Shown here one piece after another: positions 50,421-62,795 of a stretch of 64,000 nt of DNA. This DNA is from Mugil cephalus (Eukaryota; Chordata; Actinopteri; Mugiliformes; Mugilidae), in contig NC_061771.1 in assembly GCF_022458985.1 (NCBI RefSeq), positions 23,013,501 through 23,077,500 on the forward strand, given 5' to 3'. How positions within the stretch are numbered: the stretch's first letter is position 1; every line of letters starts with the position of its first letter. A program made the translations under genes and the position numbers. The notes under the pieces are model-generated. The model was not told where the DNA came from. It made no database searches and saw nothing but the letters and a program-made list of their open reading frames with translations.

Positions 50421-50714
50421 CTAGTCGAATGGAACATTTTCTTCTGTGGTTAATTCGTGTGCACGTGTTGGTTTTTCGCACTGATGTATAGATACAACTG
50501 TTGTATTTTTTTTGTTTTTTGTTTTTCAGAAGAAACGTCACGATGAGCGTCAGATGAAACCAGCTACACTACAAAGGCCTATCGCCAATGCTTGGACTGG
50601 AGTCAAGAATAGATTTTTTTTTGGTCTGAGCCAGACCGAGGTGTTTCAGTTAAGAACGGAGCACGCAGTTTAATGTCTATTTATGTAGATGGAGATAACA
50701 TCATATAACATCAT

Positions 50715-51479
50715 ATACACTATATTAACAAAAGTATCATCTGTCTTTACACCTATATCAACATAGGAAGTGCATTTGTGAGGACAGACAGACACTGATA
50801 TTTGACAAGAAGGCCTGGCTCACAGTCTTCACTCTAATTCATCACAAAGGTGTTCTACTGGGTTGAAGTCAGGACTCTGTCAGTCAAGTTCTTCTACACT
50901 AAACTCGCTCATCCACATCTTTATGGACTTTTCTTTGTACACTGGTGCACAGTCATGTTGGAATAGGAAACGACCACGTCCAAAAAATTCCCACAAAGTG
51001 GGTGCATGGATTATCCAAAAACGATTGGTGTGCTGAAGCTTTCAGAGTCCCTGTCACTGGAATTAAGGGGTCAATTAAGGGGTGCACACTGTTCTTGAGC
51101 TAATCTGAAGGCCTCGTGAAGTTTGAAGGTCTGCAGCAACTGACTCTGAAGAAAGTTGGCCTGCTCAGCCTGTTGACCCTGCTCTGTCATTTTACATGGC
51201 TGAGTTGCTGTCGTTCCCAATTGCTTCCACTTTGTTGTACAACCACCGACAGTTGACTGTGGAATATTTTGTACTAAGGAGATTTCACGACTGGACTTGT
51301 TGCACAGGTGGCATCCTATCACAATACCACGGTGAAATTCATTAAGCTCTTAAAAGCAACCTGTTCTTTCACAAATGTTTCTAGAAGCAGTCTGCATGTC
51401 TAGGTGCTTGACTTTATATACCTGTGACCATGGAAGTTATTTGGATGGGTGGGTGAATACTTTTGGCAATATAGTATAC
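50715..51479 (-). mobile_element. Tc1-like transposon relic with both ends (U10 duplicon)
   Basis: Begins tacactatattaacaaaag and ends cttttggcaatatagtata, inverted copies of each other, so both termini are present. The minus strand has a helix-turn-helix part of the transposase (SSREISLVQNIPQS, TVGGCTTKWKQLGTT). The centre, which is kept in the U9 copy, is deleted here. Confidence 0.75.
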
Positions 51480-52430
51480 AGTAGATAGGCCATATAGCCG
51501 GGGAAAGTTTTCCATTGGAAACTTATAAAACTATAGTTTTCTTTAAAAAAACATGAATTCAATACTATTCAAACATCTTTAATAAATGAAACACGGTGCA
51601 TTTCAGTGTTTTCTGGGTATAAACCAAGATGCTATCACAGGATTAGGATTTTTCTACAATGAATGCCAGGCTATTCAGAACTTAACGTAGCTCTTAATTA
51701 TCAAAAGTAGCAGCTTAGTGACATAGCAACTAAGATACTAAGAACATAAAAAGAAATCTGCAAGACATATCTGTGTATAGAATCAGTCCACTTGAATAAA
51801 CATGTACACAGGACAGATTGGATCTCACAGAATGTCCTGCACTGTTAGGTGGGGGGCCCTTTGTTTGTCACTGGGTGTTGTGGGTTTCCTGTGAGTTTTT
51901 CCATTCGTGGTGGTTTACATAGTTCATTTCAGTCAAGTTTGCATGATCTCGTAGTTTCCTTGAAACTGTGTCAGCTTACCAAAAACAGCTACCACATGTT
52001 GTCATAAAACAAGCAGCAGCTAACACAGCTGTTTCAACAAAAACACAAAAGAGTTTTTTTTATATAATTAGTTACATCAGTGATGTATGCATCTTCTCAG
52101 ACCCCACCCATCCACACTAATGACTGGACTACGACTTGCTGCTACCTCTGATAGCCTCTAATAATCACTCACAACTTTATTCTGTTATAATTACACTGTG
52201 ATACTATGAGTGATTTTTAAACTATTGAACTATTTTTAAGGCGTTCCAGTATTTATATTCTGTGAATATGTGCATTTTAGATAAATTATGTGTGTACTGC
52301 ACTGTGAGCCAATGTAACAACACTTTGTTCAATATATGCACCGATGGTATGTTTGTTGAATGACAATAAAGCAAGTCTAAGTGTGATGTAGGGACACGAG
52401 ATGAATCTATGCTGTGAAGAACGAGTGACC
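51480..52430. other. Spacer in U10 duplicon, no gene seen
   Basis: Shared with 43,800-44,730 of the U9 duplicon; no coding region supported. Confidence 0.55.
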
Positions 52431-52522
52431 TAATTTAAACTGTGGTTCATGCAGAGCAGCCATACCAGCACATGAAACTGGAGCTGACACAAGACGAGCT
52501 CTACACACATTTTCACGTCAGT

Positions 52523-52880
52523 TATACACTGATCAGGCATAATGTGGATCAGGCTTGTTTCAGTGCATCTCATAGATATTTGATTGGGATCTGATGAATT
52601 TGGAGGCCAGGTCAACACCTTGTGCTGTTTTTCATGTTTTTTTTTTGTTGTTGTTCCTCAACTGTTTTTTTGTGCGTGTATCTGTGTCAGACTGCATCCT
52701 GCTACATCCTGAGTGTCATTGCCCTGGGGTGGGGGTGTCTGGTCTGGTCTGGGTGGGTGGTACATGTAACATCCACATGAATGCGAAGGTTCAAAAGTTT
52801 CCCAGCAGAACATTGCATTGTAACAAGGTGGTCATGTTATGTACTTCTTCTGTCACATTGTTACGCCTGATCTGTGTATA
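52523..52880. mobile_element. Inverted-repeat DNA element (U10 duplicon)
   Basis: Same element and ends as 36,157-36,508. Confidence 0.7.
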
Positions 52881-52940
52881 ACCATGTTATTTTGTTTTGT
52901 GCTATAACCACTCATATTTGTTACTCTAGTGTTACCTTAA

Positions 52941-53490
52941 CCCTCTGGAGTCCCAAATCACATGACCCATTTAAGACGACGTAGCAGCGAGACTCCATTT
53001 CAACTTTTGTAGAAAGTGCCAACTTCAACCTATATTCCAGTAAATTTTGCTGGTAGGGTAAGTAAAACTAGACCTATTATAAATAATTTACGCCACACTT
53101 TTTCCTGAATATCGCTGTCACGTTGGTCCACGGTGAAAAGCAAAACGCTAGCAAGCGGAGATCGCTAGCTAGTTTCAGATGCTCGAAAAGTTGTGGGAAA
53201 AGTTGTGGGAGTGATGCCATATTCAGTGACTCCAGAGATTTGGGACTTTTAGATATGATTACTTATTGATAGTTTTATTGCATTCAAAGTTATAAAATGT
53301 TTCAGTAGACATATTTGTGATTTTCACAGTGAAATCTAACTTTTTCCTACTCTGTTTGATTTTATGATTTTAGTGTGGTTTTAGGTCCAAGGTGTTACAA
53401 ACAAGGTACTGTAAATCATTTTTAAGGTTAAATTTGAGGAAAAAGGCAAAACCAAAAGTAGTCAAAAACGGCCAATTATACTCTGGACCG
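52941..53490. mobile_element. piggyBac-like MITE, right end lost (U10 duplicon)
   Basis: Left TTAA and CCCTCTGGAG are intact. The right end reads actctggaccgtggag and then continues with sequence from further along the U9 duplicon, so the terminus was lost in a deletion. Confidence 0.65.
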
Positions 53491-53653
53491 TGGAGCAGCC
53501 AGTCACCACAACAACTCATATTTAGCTATTATAAAGCCATTTGACGACGTCTATGCGGCGGATCTACTCTTTAGAAAGCTGCAGGTCAAACAGCTGTACC
53601 AAACACTGCTTGTCATGAGAGACAGTCTAATAATAATATGCACACATGCAAGT

Positions 53654-53657
<4 letters not shown>

Positions 53658-53702
<45 letters not shown>

Positions 53703-53714
53703 CACACACACACA
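53658..53714 (+). repeat. (CA)n microsatellite
   Basis: Run of about 28 CA units with one G interruption; marks the end of homology to the class-2 duplicon. Confidence 0.95.
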
Positions 53715-54067
53715 GTACAAACTAATATGATCCTTGTTGAAATGATCTCTGTAAATACTGCTTTAAGTAATGGATTCTTTATCCTCAAACTCAGTCTGTT
53801 CAGTTCTACAGTCGTAGAAAGCCTGTAGCAAAACGTGTAATATTTGTGATTAGCAAACACTGAAACAGGACTTGGTACCATCATTTGCAGGCTGTATGTT
53901 CAGTTTGACATTTATAGTCTGATACATCCAGCGCATAATTAGACGAAGGATTTACAGGTAAATATTTGCACATGTAGAGAAAGAATTTAACAAGAGGAAA
54001 CCCTGAGCATGTAAACCGCAAAAAATCCACAAACATACCTTCTTTATCCGTGAGTAACTTTGTGCCA

Positions 54068-54181
54068 AGAGCTATATATAATAATATATAATATATAATA
54101 ATAATATATATAATATATATAATATATATATTATATTATTCCCTGAAGGGAAATTAGGTCATATATATATATATATATATA
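54068..54181 (+). repeat. AT-rich simple repeat
   Basis: Runs of TATAA and TA on both sides of a short unique piece (ccctgaagggaaatt). Confidence 0.85.
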
Positions 54182-54289
54182 TGAACAATAGGGAAAAAAC
54201 AATGAAATGACATGGTGCACACTGTGAACTATGCAGATGAATGTTTACAACAGGCAAACAGTCAAATAGTCTAGGTTATGTTGCTCTCC

Positions 54290-54800
54290 TCTCTTGTCTT
54301 GTGGTCTTTTTGTTTTTATTACATGTGCCCAACATCTCCACTAGAGGTCAGGAGACTTTTAATAGGAGTTATTGATGCTAATACACCAGCCAGGCATAAC
54401 TTTATGACCACTGATTGAACGTTTGGACCTGGCATTCATGTGGATGTTATTTAGATATGAACCACCCACCTACACAGAAAGATGGGTATGCACTGTAACT
54501 GTAACCAAACAGTTTTTGTTTATATGACACAGGCACAAAATAAAAACCCTCACTGTACTGTCACAAACATAAACTGTGCTCTACCAGTCAACAGGACAAA
54601 CCAATAAATAATACTGAAGACATCAGGGTAGACATTGTTTTCTTTGATGTGTTTGTTAGTGCTCAAGCTTCGGTGTGTCTGCGAACTGATCTCTGCCTTC
54701 ACATGAGGGGCTGATTGTCAGTGTGGTTTTCCTGTCTGCTCTACTGATCACTGCATGATGTGGTTATGGCTGGCTTCACCGTCTAATGTTCTTCAAACCT
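54290..54800. repeat. Segment shared with 27,670-28,130
   Basis: Matches the region next to U7; evidence that U11 and U7 derive from one duplication. No gene seen. Confidence 0.6.
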
Positions 54801-55113
54801 TTTTTTTTTTTTTTTTTTAAACTGAGTCAAGTATTTCCAATAAATAAAGTCATTACTTCGAGTCAGATTCTTTCTGATAAAGGGTGTGACTGACGATAAA
54901 TGAGGGGGATAACCCTCAAGACCAGCTGCCGTGTCTTATTACGAACTGGGTAGAAGACTGGTAAAGAATTTCAATCAACGTAGTGGAATTCAAGCTGACT
55001 GCCTGTGTAAAACACAAAATAAACGTTTTCACTCTGTTTTTCGAGGGGTAACTACAAATTTCATTAGCTGTTTGTGCTGACGATCAAAAGTCAGACTGAA
55101 AACCAGGAAAGGA

Positions 55114-55382
55114 TCCACCGATCAGGCATAACATTACGACCACTGACAGGAGAAGTACTTGATCATCTTGTGACAGTTCAGTGTTCTGCTGGGAAACGTT
55201 TGGACCTGGCATTGGTGTGGATGTCAACCACATCCCAAAGACCTCCATTAACAACATTCTGTAATCGGACACCACAGAACAACCTCAGAAGGCCCACGTC
55301 CATTCTCTGATGAGTCACAACTGTTTTGGAGGCCCTCAAAACATTAGCAGGGTGGTCATAATGTTACGCCTGATCGGTGTAT
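55114..55382. mobile_element. Short inverted-repeat DNA element, best-preserved copy
   Basis: Left end ccaccgatcaggcataacat and right end atgttacgcctgatcggtgt are near-perfect inverted copies. About 270 bp, no coding capacity: a MITE. Related ends also occur near 23,495 and 57,755. Confidence 0.8.
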
Positions 55383-55757
55383 ACTGATATCGACAGCATT
55401 TGTAATATTCAGGCTGCTATCAGTTTGTTTGCTTGACGGTGGCTGCCATGTCGTTTCTCGTCACCTCGAGCTATTTTTTGCTGCAGCGATGGATGGATTG
55501 AGCATCAAATATTGAACATAAGAATCACTGATATAAAATGAACAGAGGAAAGATGGAAGGTGACAGAAACAGCAGCAGGCACTGGATTTCTGGCAAAAAC
55601 TTGGTGAACCACAAGAGAAGAGGGGACAGCAACAGCTGGACACAGGCAGAAGAGCAGCCTCCAGCACAGAGCGCAGCCCGCGGGGTCTCGCTGATGTAAC
55701 GATGAGGCTCACTGGAGCCTGGATCGATTTGCATTCAGCGCTTCTGTGGGTACGATC

Positions 55758-56011
55758 TCAGAGAAAGCAAACAGTCCATTCATCATGAAAGCGTATGCAG
55801 AGCAGAAAGGATTCAACTGAAATGCTTTTGTGTATCATCATAAGGTGACAGCGAAGCTGAACTTTCACCTTCTGGATACAAACCAGTTCGAACAAAGCAG
55901 GTGGCTTTTCTGTGACAGGTTGAACCAAAAACAGAACGAATGAAAGAAGACAGGACAACAGAGAGAACGGCAGCGTCCAGCACTTGTCACACTTTTGATT
56001 GAGGTGAGAAT
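55758..56011 (-). other. TM1-like exon in U11 with long open frame
   Basis: From acceptor gatccag it reads in phase 1 DSHLNQKCDKCWTLPF, then a hydrophobic span and a run of about 45 further residues to a stop. The CDKCWTL core confirms it as a TM1 relative of U6. The rest of the gene is broken, so function is doubtful. Confidence 0.4.
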
Positions 56012-56235
56012 CTGGATCTAACAGATCTGTGAAATAGATGTTGTGACAGGATTTTTCTTTAATTTCTGGTGCATGGTGACTATTATTTGTCCTGGTTCAG
56101 CACTGACGGTATAAAAAGTAGATGGCGCTTCTCTACCTTCATTTTACTGTCACAGTGTCACTGTTGCCCACTCGTTTACATACATTGTGTCATCAACTGG
56201 GAGTAACTCAGGGTTCACTGTCTTACACGAGGGCA

Positions 56236-56714
56236 TGGGTCTTCAACAGGGAGTCGACGGGGGTACTGTAGGGGGGGTCGCAAAATCTTTGGTTGATCAG
56301 ACATTTCTTATATTTTGTTTTTATTTCCCCCCAAAAATTTGAATTTATTTAAATACATATTAACATGAATCCAACATATTTCAGTAAAGATAAATGGAGG
56401 CAGACGGCTGTTATCTGTCTTTCAGCATTTCCCTCTTAAAGCGATACAGGAGCTGTCTCAGCTGAGACCTGTCAATCTAAGCCTCCTATAGAAAACAGGA
56501 CCCACCCCACCACTGCTTAGTCAACAACAAGGCCTCATATGACATGTCGACTGAAAATGAATATTTGAACCTTTGCATTATTCGAATAGCTTAATATTGA
56601 ATGCAAAATGCTAAAAATTATGTACGTTTATAAATAGCACTAGGCCGAGTTTAATATAGAACACATATAGTAGTCAGTTTGGGGGTCACTGGGCTGAAAA
56701 ATGTTGAAGACCCC
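56236..56714. mobile_element. MITE with gggtcttcaaca termini
   Basis: Starts gggtcttcaaca and ends tgttgaagaccc, exact inverted copies. Non-coding; related copy in the hAT relic at 26,565 and a fragment near 28,200. Confidence 0.75.
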
Positions 56715-57419
56715 TGCACATGGGTATTTGGATATGTGGTCCATGTGCCAGGGATCGAGCCATTAGCTCTGGTTTGTGGACACCCTGCTCTACCTACTCA
56801 GCCACAGCCACAGCCACCACAGAGAAATCCTCCAAATATCATTCAGTTTAATGCCTCTGGTTACTGTTGATTAGATTTTATCTAAGTGTAATATTAAATT
56901 TTTTTGTGATAGTTTTAGTGTTTCCTCAGATATCAAAATCACAATTATCCTCAAATTAATCATTGACGTTTATGGTCAGAAGGTCGAAAGGATTCAGCAG
57001 AATAGTTCAAACACAGATTTGAATGTTCATTTAAAATCTAAAATTACCCGTGAGAACAATAATACAGCCGTGCACGTTCATGAGTGATGATGACCTGAAA
57101 CTGAAAGAAAGCTTAACAGGTCTAACTCACGGCTGTTATGACATGCCGCAGAATTTTTCCATTGAAGGTAACGTAGCTCGTGATTTGCAAGTGGAATGGA
57201 ACATTTTCTTTTGTGGTTACAACTTTCAGATGCGGCTTAATATAAACAAGCCACACTGAGAAAATGCTGATATTTACTCCGGGCTAAGCCATTACAGGCG
57301 TGAGTATTATATTATAATATGCTGAATATTGTCAGTTGCCAGTTTATTGTAGTTTTCCTGCAATGTATCACTTTGAATTATTGAACAACACACACACACA
57401 AAAAAAACAAAAAAAATCT

Positions 57420-57720
57420 TTACAGAAAATCTAGACATTGTCGCGTTGGTGTAATATATCATAAAAGCAAATGTGGTATTTTTGGGTTATGTTTGTTGTT
57501 GAAGTATCAGTTTCAGAGTTGAACTGTATCAAAGCCTACAGGTGACCGTTGTGGCTCGTGGCTAAACTCAGATAAAAACAGGAAATTGCCAAAAAACAGC
57601 AATCATGTGTTTATAGACAGAAGCAGCCACAACAACCACTGCGAAATATTAGAGATTGGTTCCAACAAGAACAAGGCTAAGCTAGAAGAGAATATGGATC
57701 TACAGATGTTTTGGTCAAGA
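57420..57720. repeat. Fragment of class-2 duplicon sequence
   Basis: Matches 37,287-37,540 and 45,980-46,255 (gacattgtcgcgttggtg, aaaacaggaaattgccaaaa), so part of the duplicon was copied to this side of U11. Confidence 0.6.
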
Positions 57721-57838
57721 AATGATTGAAAAGGCAAGTGTACCACGTTTACACACCGATCAGCCGCAACATTAAAACTACTGACAGGAGAAGTAAATAA
57801 CAATGACTATCTTGTGATAATAGAATGTTCTGCTGGGA

Positions 57839-57840
57839 AC

Positions 57841-57868
<28 letters not shown>
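57839..57868 (+). repeat. (CA)n microsatellite
   Basis: About 15 CA units inside a fragment of the inverted-repeat element. Confidence 0.9.
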
Positions 57869-57871
<3 letters not shown>

Positions 57872-57936
57872 AGAAGATCAAATGTTTGTTTTCCCCACAC
57901 TGGCAAATCATCATAAAAGCATTTCTTCTTCTTGCT

Positions 57937-59550
57937 TTAGTCCTTCTCCATCCCAGAAGTTCTCACAGCAGAATATGTGCTGAAGTCAGAACTCCGGAGT
58001 CTTTCCTTCTTTGGTCTCCGTGATGGCTGACGAATTTCCAGCGCAGCGTAACACACGTCTTCACCCTAAAGTCAGACGTTTGTTTGTAAGAATCACCATC
58101 AAGCGCCGACGACATTTTACTATGACGACCATCTGGCTGTGATTAAATTACCTGATTTTGTTGTGTTGGGCTTGTAGCTTCAGGGTTTGGATGATCAGCT
58201 TGAAGTTTTTCACCTGAATTGGAATTATTATTATTATTTTTTTTTTGGTTATTAAAGACTTACCCTGACGTTAATTAGAGCAGTGTTAACAGTAAGGTCC
58301 AGTAATTACAGTAGTTACCTCTTTTCCTACAGAGGTGACAAACCAGCAGAGAGGAGAGGAGAGAGGAGACACCGGCAAAGAGTGGACACAGAGAGAACAG
58401 CAGCATCCAGCACACGCTACAGCTTGGAGGACGAGGCTCAGTGGAGTCTGGATCAAACACCGGGTTGGTATAATTAGGCGAACTCAACTCTGATTTAAAA
58501 GCAAAAGAGAAATAAAGTTTTTATGCGAGTTTGTGAGGAGAAATGTGCACAAGTTCTTCCATGAAATGTCCAACTGTACATAAGAATCCATGTGACTGAG
58601 AAGTCAACTTTGGGCATAAAAAATTATTGCCCCCGCCATTTTTACTTACATATGTGTTCTTCATTCAGAAATTAATTAGATTTTTTATTTATTTATCTAT
58701 TTTACCTTTTACATGCTTTTCACATTAAAAAAATCCTTCTGAACAACATTTGAGTAATGTCTTATTTATGCCAATAAGAATTATTACATTTTAATATATT
58801 TCATATTTTTTCTGTTTGTTCATAAATTAAAAACAATAAATAGTAACAAAAAATATATATTTGGTAAAGATGACTCATTTCACTTTCTGATTTTGGAGGT
58901 ATTCCTTGTAAAAAAAAACAACAAATAAATAAACAATAATCAATTTTTTTGTCAATTACTTACTTAATTATTTCACCCACTAAAACTATCTTCACACAGA
59001 TTAGGTATAAGGAAAAAACACTCACCTACTGTGACCGTCGTTGTGGTGTTGCCATACTTGTAAATATGTCTAGTAGTGATGAATTCTTTATCCTCCACCT
59101 TGGTCTTTTCAGTTCCACAGTAGTAGAGACCTTCATCAGCACTGGTGATGTTCCTGATCAGCAGGTCATAGGAATCAGTAGAAACGTTCTTTACAAATTT
59201 AAAATGGGCGTCAGTCCACCGATAATGATCTTTTACACTTAAAACAAAAGTAGGCTGGTTCTCATGGGAACAGTTCCTGAACCACACTATGTATACTCCA
59301 GATGATGGTCTGCAGTCACAGTAGAGAGTGACGTTGTCTCCTGGACGAACAGTCACCTTCGATCCATAAATCCAATGCTGACTCCAGGAAAAAGCTGCAA
59401 AACAATAAAAAAAAAAATACAAACACAAAACAGACTGAAAGTTGTCGCTGTTGTTCACCAATGTCAATAGAAATCCAACAACTGTTCTTCAAACATTCAA
59501 CAAAAGAATTTACCTAAGAGGACGACTGCAAAAGCACAAAGCCCGTCCAT
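57937..59550 (-). CDS. U12: class-2 V-set immunoglobulin receptor with two ITIMs, most diverged
   Basis: Exons: 59550..59514 (leader MDGLCAFAVVLL), 59394..59026 (V), 58447..58319 (membrane), 58213..58152 and 58065..57937 (tail); 241 residues. The V domain starts AFSWSQHWIYGSK instead of GVVSSSHGW but keeps WFRNCSH, SVKDHYRWTDAHF and DEGLYYCG. The membrane exon reads DSTEPRPPSCSV, CWMLLFSLCPLFAG and ends HLCRKR. The tail starts GEKLQADHPNP, has VCYAAL and STYSAV and ends SGMEKD. Being most diverged, at the edge of the array, it may be close to the ancestral single gene. Inferred inhibitory receptor. Confidence 0.8.
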
Positions 59551-59648
59551 AGGTGATGGTGTCCGAGTGGTGAAAGACCATGAAAACACTGTCACTCACA
59601 TATTATGACAGATGTCAAACTTTTCCATTAAAGGAAAGAGGGGCTGTG

Positions 59649-59653
59649 ATTGG
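59649..59653 (-). promoter_or_regulatory. CCAAT box of U12
   Basis: Plus-strand ATTGG, 99 bp from the start codon at 59550, followed by the conserved gtggaacatttt. Confidence 0.5.
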
Positions 59654-59699
59654 CCAGTCTAGTGGAACATTTTTTTTCTTGGGGTTGTTTACTGCTAGC

Positions 59700-60180
59700 G
59701 CCACACAAAAATATCTTCGAGTTTCCTCTCTAAATGCACAATAACATTGCACACTGATATATTACACCCAACTGAGGTTTCACCACTTACACAGCAGAGG
59801 CCGACTTTTGAAAAGACGCTGCAGAGGAGTTGACGTAGAAGATGCAAGAAGCTACGTCTGTGATGATAAAAATAAAAAATCTTTTCACAGTGGTGACCTC
59901 AACTTCTTCTTCAACATCATACATTTATACGTGGAGAACAGTTCAGATGACACTATGGTAGTGTGTTTGGCCACACTATCATAAGACCATGACAAGACAC
60001 AAAACAATAAAGTAGACTTATGACAGAAACACACTGTTTGTTAATGCTGAATGCGTCTGTATCACGTACATGAGTATATAGCATGGAGTCGCGTTTAGAC
60101 CCCTTTTTTTTCTGCACACTTGAATGAGATGCAGATCCAGCTCCCCGACTCTGATTTTCCCATTAATCTGACCTGGTGAA
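59700..60180. other. Right flank of the array, no gene seen
   Basis: Unique sequence without supported reading frames or recognisable repeats. Confidence 0.5.
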
Positions 60181-60480
60181 ATTCAATTCAATTTTATTTA
60201 TACGCCATCAATAACAATACAAATTGTCTCAAGACGCTTTACAAAACCCAGTCTGAATCCCCTAGAGCAAGACCATGAGCGATTGTGGCAGAAAAGAAAA
60301 AACAAAACAAAAAACACCCTTTTCACATGAAGAAACCTTGAGCTCAAATATAGGAACCCATGTGATTGAGATCATGCGGGTAGAGAGCGAGAAGAGAGCG
60401 GCGTTAGGAACGAGATAAACACACATCTGTGACAGATACATATATCTCACTAAAGCATGAGGAGAGGGGGAGGGGAGTGG
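60181..60480. repeat. Dispersed fish repeat
   Basis: Starts aattcaattcaattttattt and continues with ctcaagacgctttac and gagcaagaccatgagcga, the pattern of a repeat very common in teleost genomes. Confidence 0.6.
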
Positions 60481-61119
60481 AACGAAAAGGAGATAGAGGG
60501 TGACACAAAGCTATTAACATGCTTTACAGTAGAAGCACACAAATGAATATGTTGTAAAAACAAATATTAAAATAAAATTGAAATTAGAGGATAGGTGCTT
60601 AGTGCATCATCCCCAAGCAGCCTAGGCCTGTAGTAGCGTAACAAAGAGATGGTTCAGTGTCCCTCCTGTACCCAAGCCAGGAGCTGGTTCCACAGGACAT
60701 CTACCATCTCGCTTTCTACGTTTGTAATCACCAAGAACCACAAGTAAGCCTGAACTTTGGGTTTGAATTGATCTGTTGGGATCATATAGCACCAGGAGGT
60801 CTTTGAGATGTAATAGAGCCAGGCTTTTAAGGGTAAAAAAAAAAAAATCTCTCATTTACAACAGTATTTCGTATCAATATTTTCCGTGGAGGGATACTGT
60901 GCGGCTACTCTTGTTCTATTATTTTACAAACCACTGTTATTTCCAGATCAGTTTACTGCCAACAGCAGATGAACTGGGACACTTGCTAAAACTCAGTGAG
61001 GTCCCGCGTATCGACAAGTAATAAGTAGTAATTGATTTTAGCTTGACTTCTGAAACTCATTTTAAGGATCTAATAATACACAATGTCTTGTTTTGATCCA
61101 CCGAATTAGTTTTTTCATT

Positions 61120-61390
61120 CCAGATCAGCACTGAATCTGTGTCTAAGATAGTATGTTATAAAGACCGTCAAACAGGTTCTCAGTCATCCACGTCATGGCA
61201 TATCCAAAAATGTTAAAAAAAAAAAAAAAGGCGACTGGACTTGTAAAGTTACTTGAAGACGTTTTGCCACTAATCCAAGTAGCTTCTTCAGAAGACATAA
61301 AACTGACAAACCCTCTATAGGTTCTCCACATTGCTAACTCTGCCTATATCTGACCCAAGCGGCAACCTCCTCGGTCTCACTGTTCATGAC
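61120..61390. repeat. Dispersed repeat with gaagacgttttgccact
   Basis: Contains the phrase gacgttttgccactaatcca followed by agtagcttcttcagaag, known from many fish sequences as interspersed repeat DNA. Confidence 0.5.
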
Positions 61391-62795
61391 AACTTATTTG
61401 TTTATTTTTTAGTTAGGTTTAAAATTTTGCATAATTAAGGGTTCCCCCATGGAGTGACAGGCGGTGGCCTGAGCTAACAGGTAGCGGGGAGTTAAGTGGG
61501 CGGGTCCAACACGACCCCAATGTCCATACTTGGAGTATCCAAGTGTACAGCTCATACAACATGGCGACCGTGGGCTCCGCCCACTTCAGGTTTCATTTTT
61601 GAATCCAATGAGTGACATCACGATGGGTTTGTTCATATTATATACGGCCAATGCTCTGACCTAATAAGGTATAAAGGGAGAGCTGAGATATTGCCCTATA
61701 ACAGCACTCACATATCATTCAAAGCAGCCACACCCTTAATTATCTATATCTATAAGCAATGATGTGTTTTAAACAACTTATTTATATAAATTTATCCTGG
61801 TTTCATTCTAACAAATGAGGAAATTAGCTGCTGAGATCTAAACTGTGCTTTGTACCAGACTATAGTAGTACATTTACAGTTTTTGACAACGTGTTGGCTT
61901 CACTTTTCAGCCCCAGAGGTTACTGATCGATGTTGATCCTTAAGCGGGAGTTGTTCGTTTTTCAACCTGACCACCTGATGATTCTATTTCCACTGAGACA
62001 CATCCTCAGCTGTGAACCGCAGTGAAACACAATACATCTTCCGCTGAGGTAGGACTGACGAGGCGCTGCTGTGCGTCCGACAAAGCCCACTGTTCAGCTC
62101 TCTTGGTGATCAAGCCGTAGCCCAGGTGATGCAATAGCTTTTTGGTCACTGATCCTTCCTATCAATAGTGGTGAGCTCTTTAATTGCCTTCATGTGAGCC
62201 TTCCCTCTGATTCCCACTTTTGGCAGATTTGCCGCGAGGCTCGCCGCAAATTCCCTTCAGCCCATTTCGTCATGCTGTACTTTAATATTTCCAGCCTCAG
62301 TTCTCTGCTTCCGTTGCAAGGCTGGCTCAGTGCAGCATCTTTTGTTCATGTGCCTCATCCACAAAGTGCTCTCAGGGAACTATTAGTTCCACACTGGAGA
62401 CACAGTATAAAGAACTGAACCAGAGGACAAGGTTGGGTCTCAAGTTGGAGGAGGCGATTTCTGCTGGAACGGTGAGTTTCTGGGCACTGAGCTACTTTCA
62501 GTCCCCGACTGCGGTCACTTGGCCTTGGTCTGGGTATGAATTGCTCACCTGACTTTTCTATCTTTCCCAGTTGAAATGTGTTGTGGTTTGGAGGCGGCAT
62601 CGGCCGTTTTTTTTACAGTCTTCAGCCATAATGCAAAATACTTAAACATATATTTTTCAATACACCTGTACAAGTATATTCATACATTGGTAATTAGCAA
62701 GAGCACATTGGTCTCACTGTTTTCATTACACGAAGATGCATTAAGTTAGTTTTGCTCACCCCGTCTACAAGGATGAGGATGTTTATCTGTCAGTA
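61391..62795. other. Non-coding flank, nothing recognised
   Basis: No supported gene, RNA or repeat. Short frames on both strands lack family motifs. Confidence 0.45.

Larger units (their letters stand above)
53730..57081 (-). pseudogene. U11: scattered relic of one or two receptor genes
   Basis: Pieces in minus-strand order: leader exon 57081..57048 (MNVHGCIIVLT, donor intact), a short V remnant near 57,015-56,965 that reads close to NYSAESFDLLTINV, a TM1-like exon from 56011, a distal membrane exon (about 55,733-55,585) with a frameshift before CWRLLF and a lost donor, a tail remnant near 55,480 with a stop, and a V-exon 3' remnant near 53,820-53,740. The CCAAT box is also changed (ATTTG at 57,183). 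It resembles U7 most and cannot make a receptor. Confidence 0.65.
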
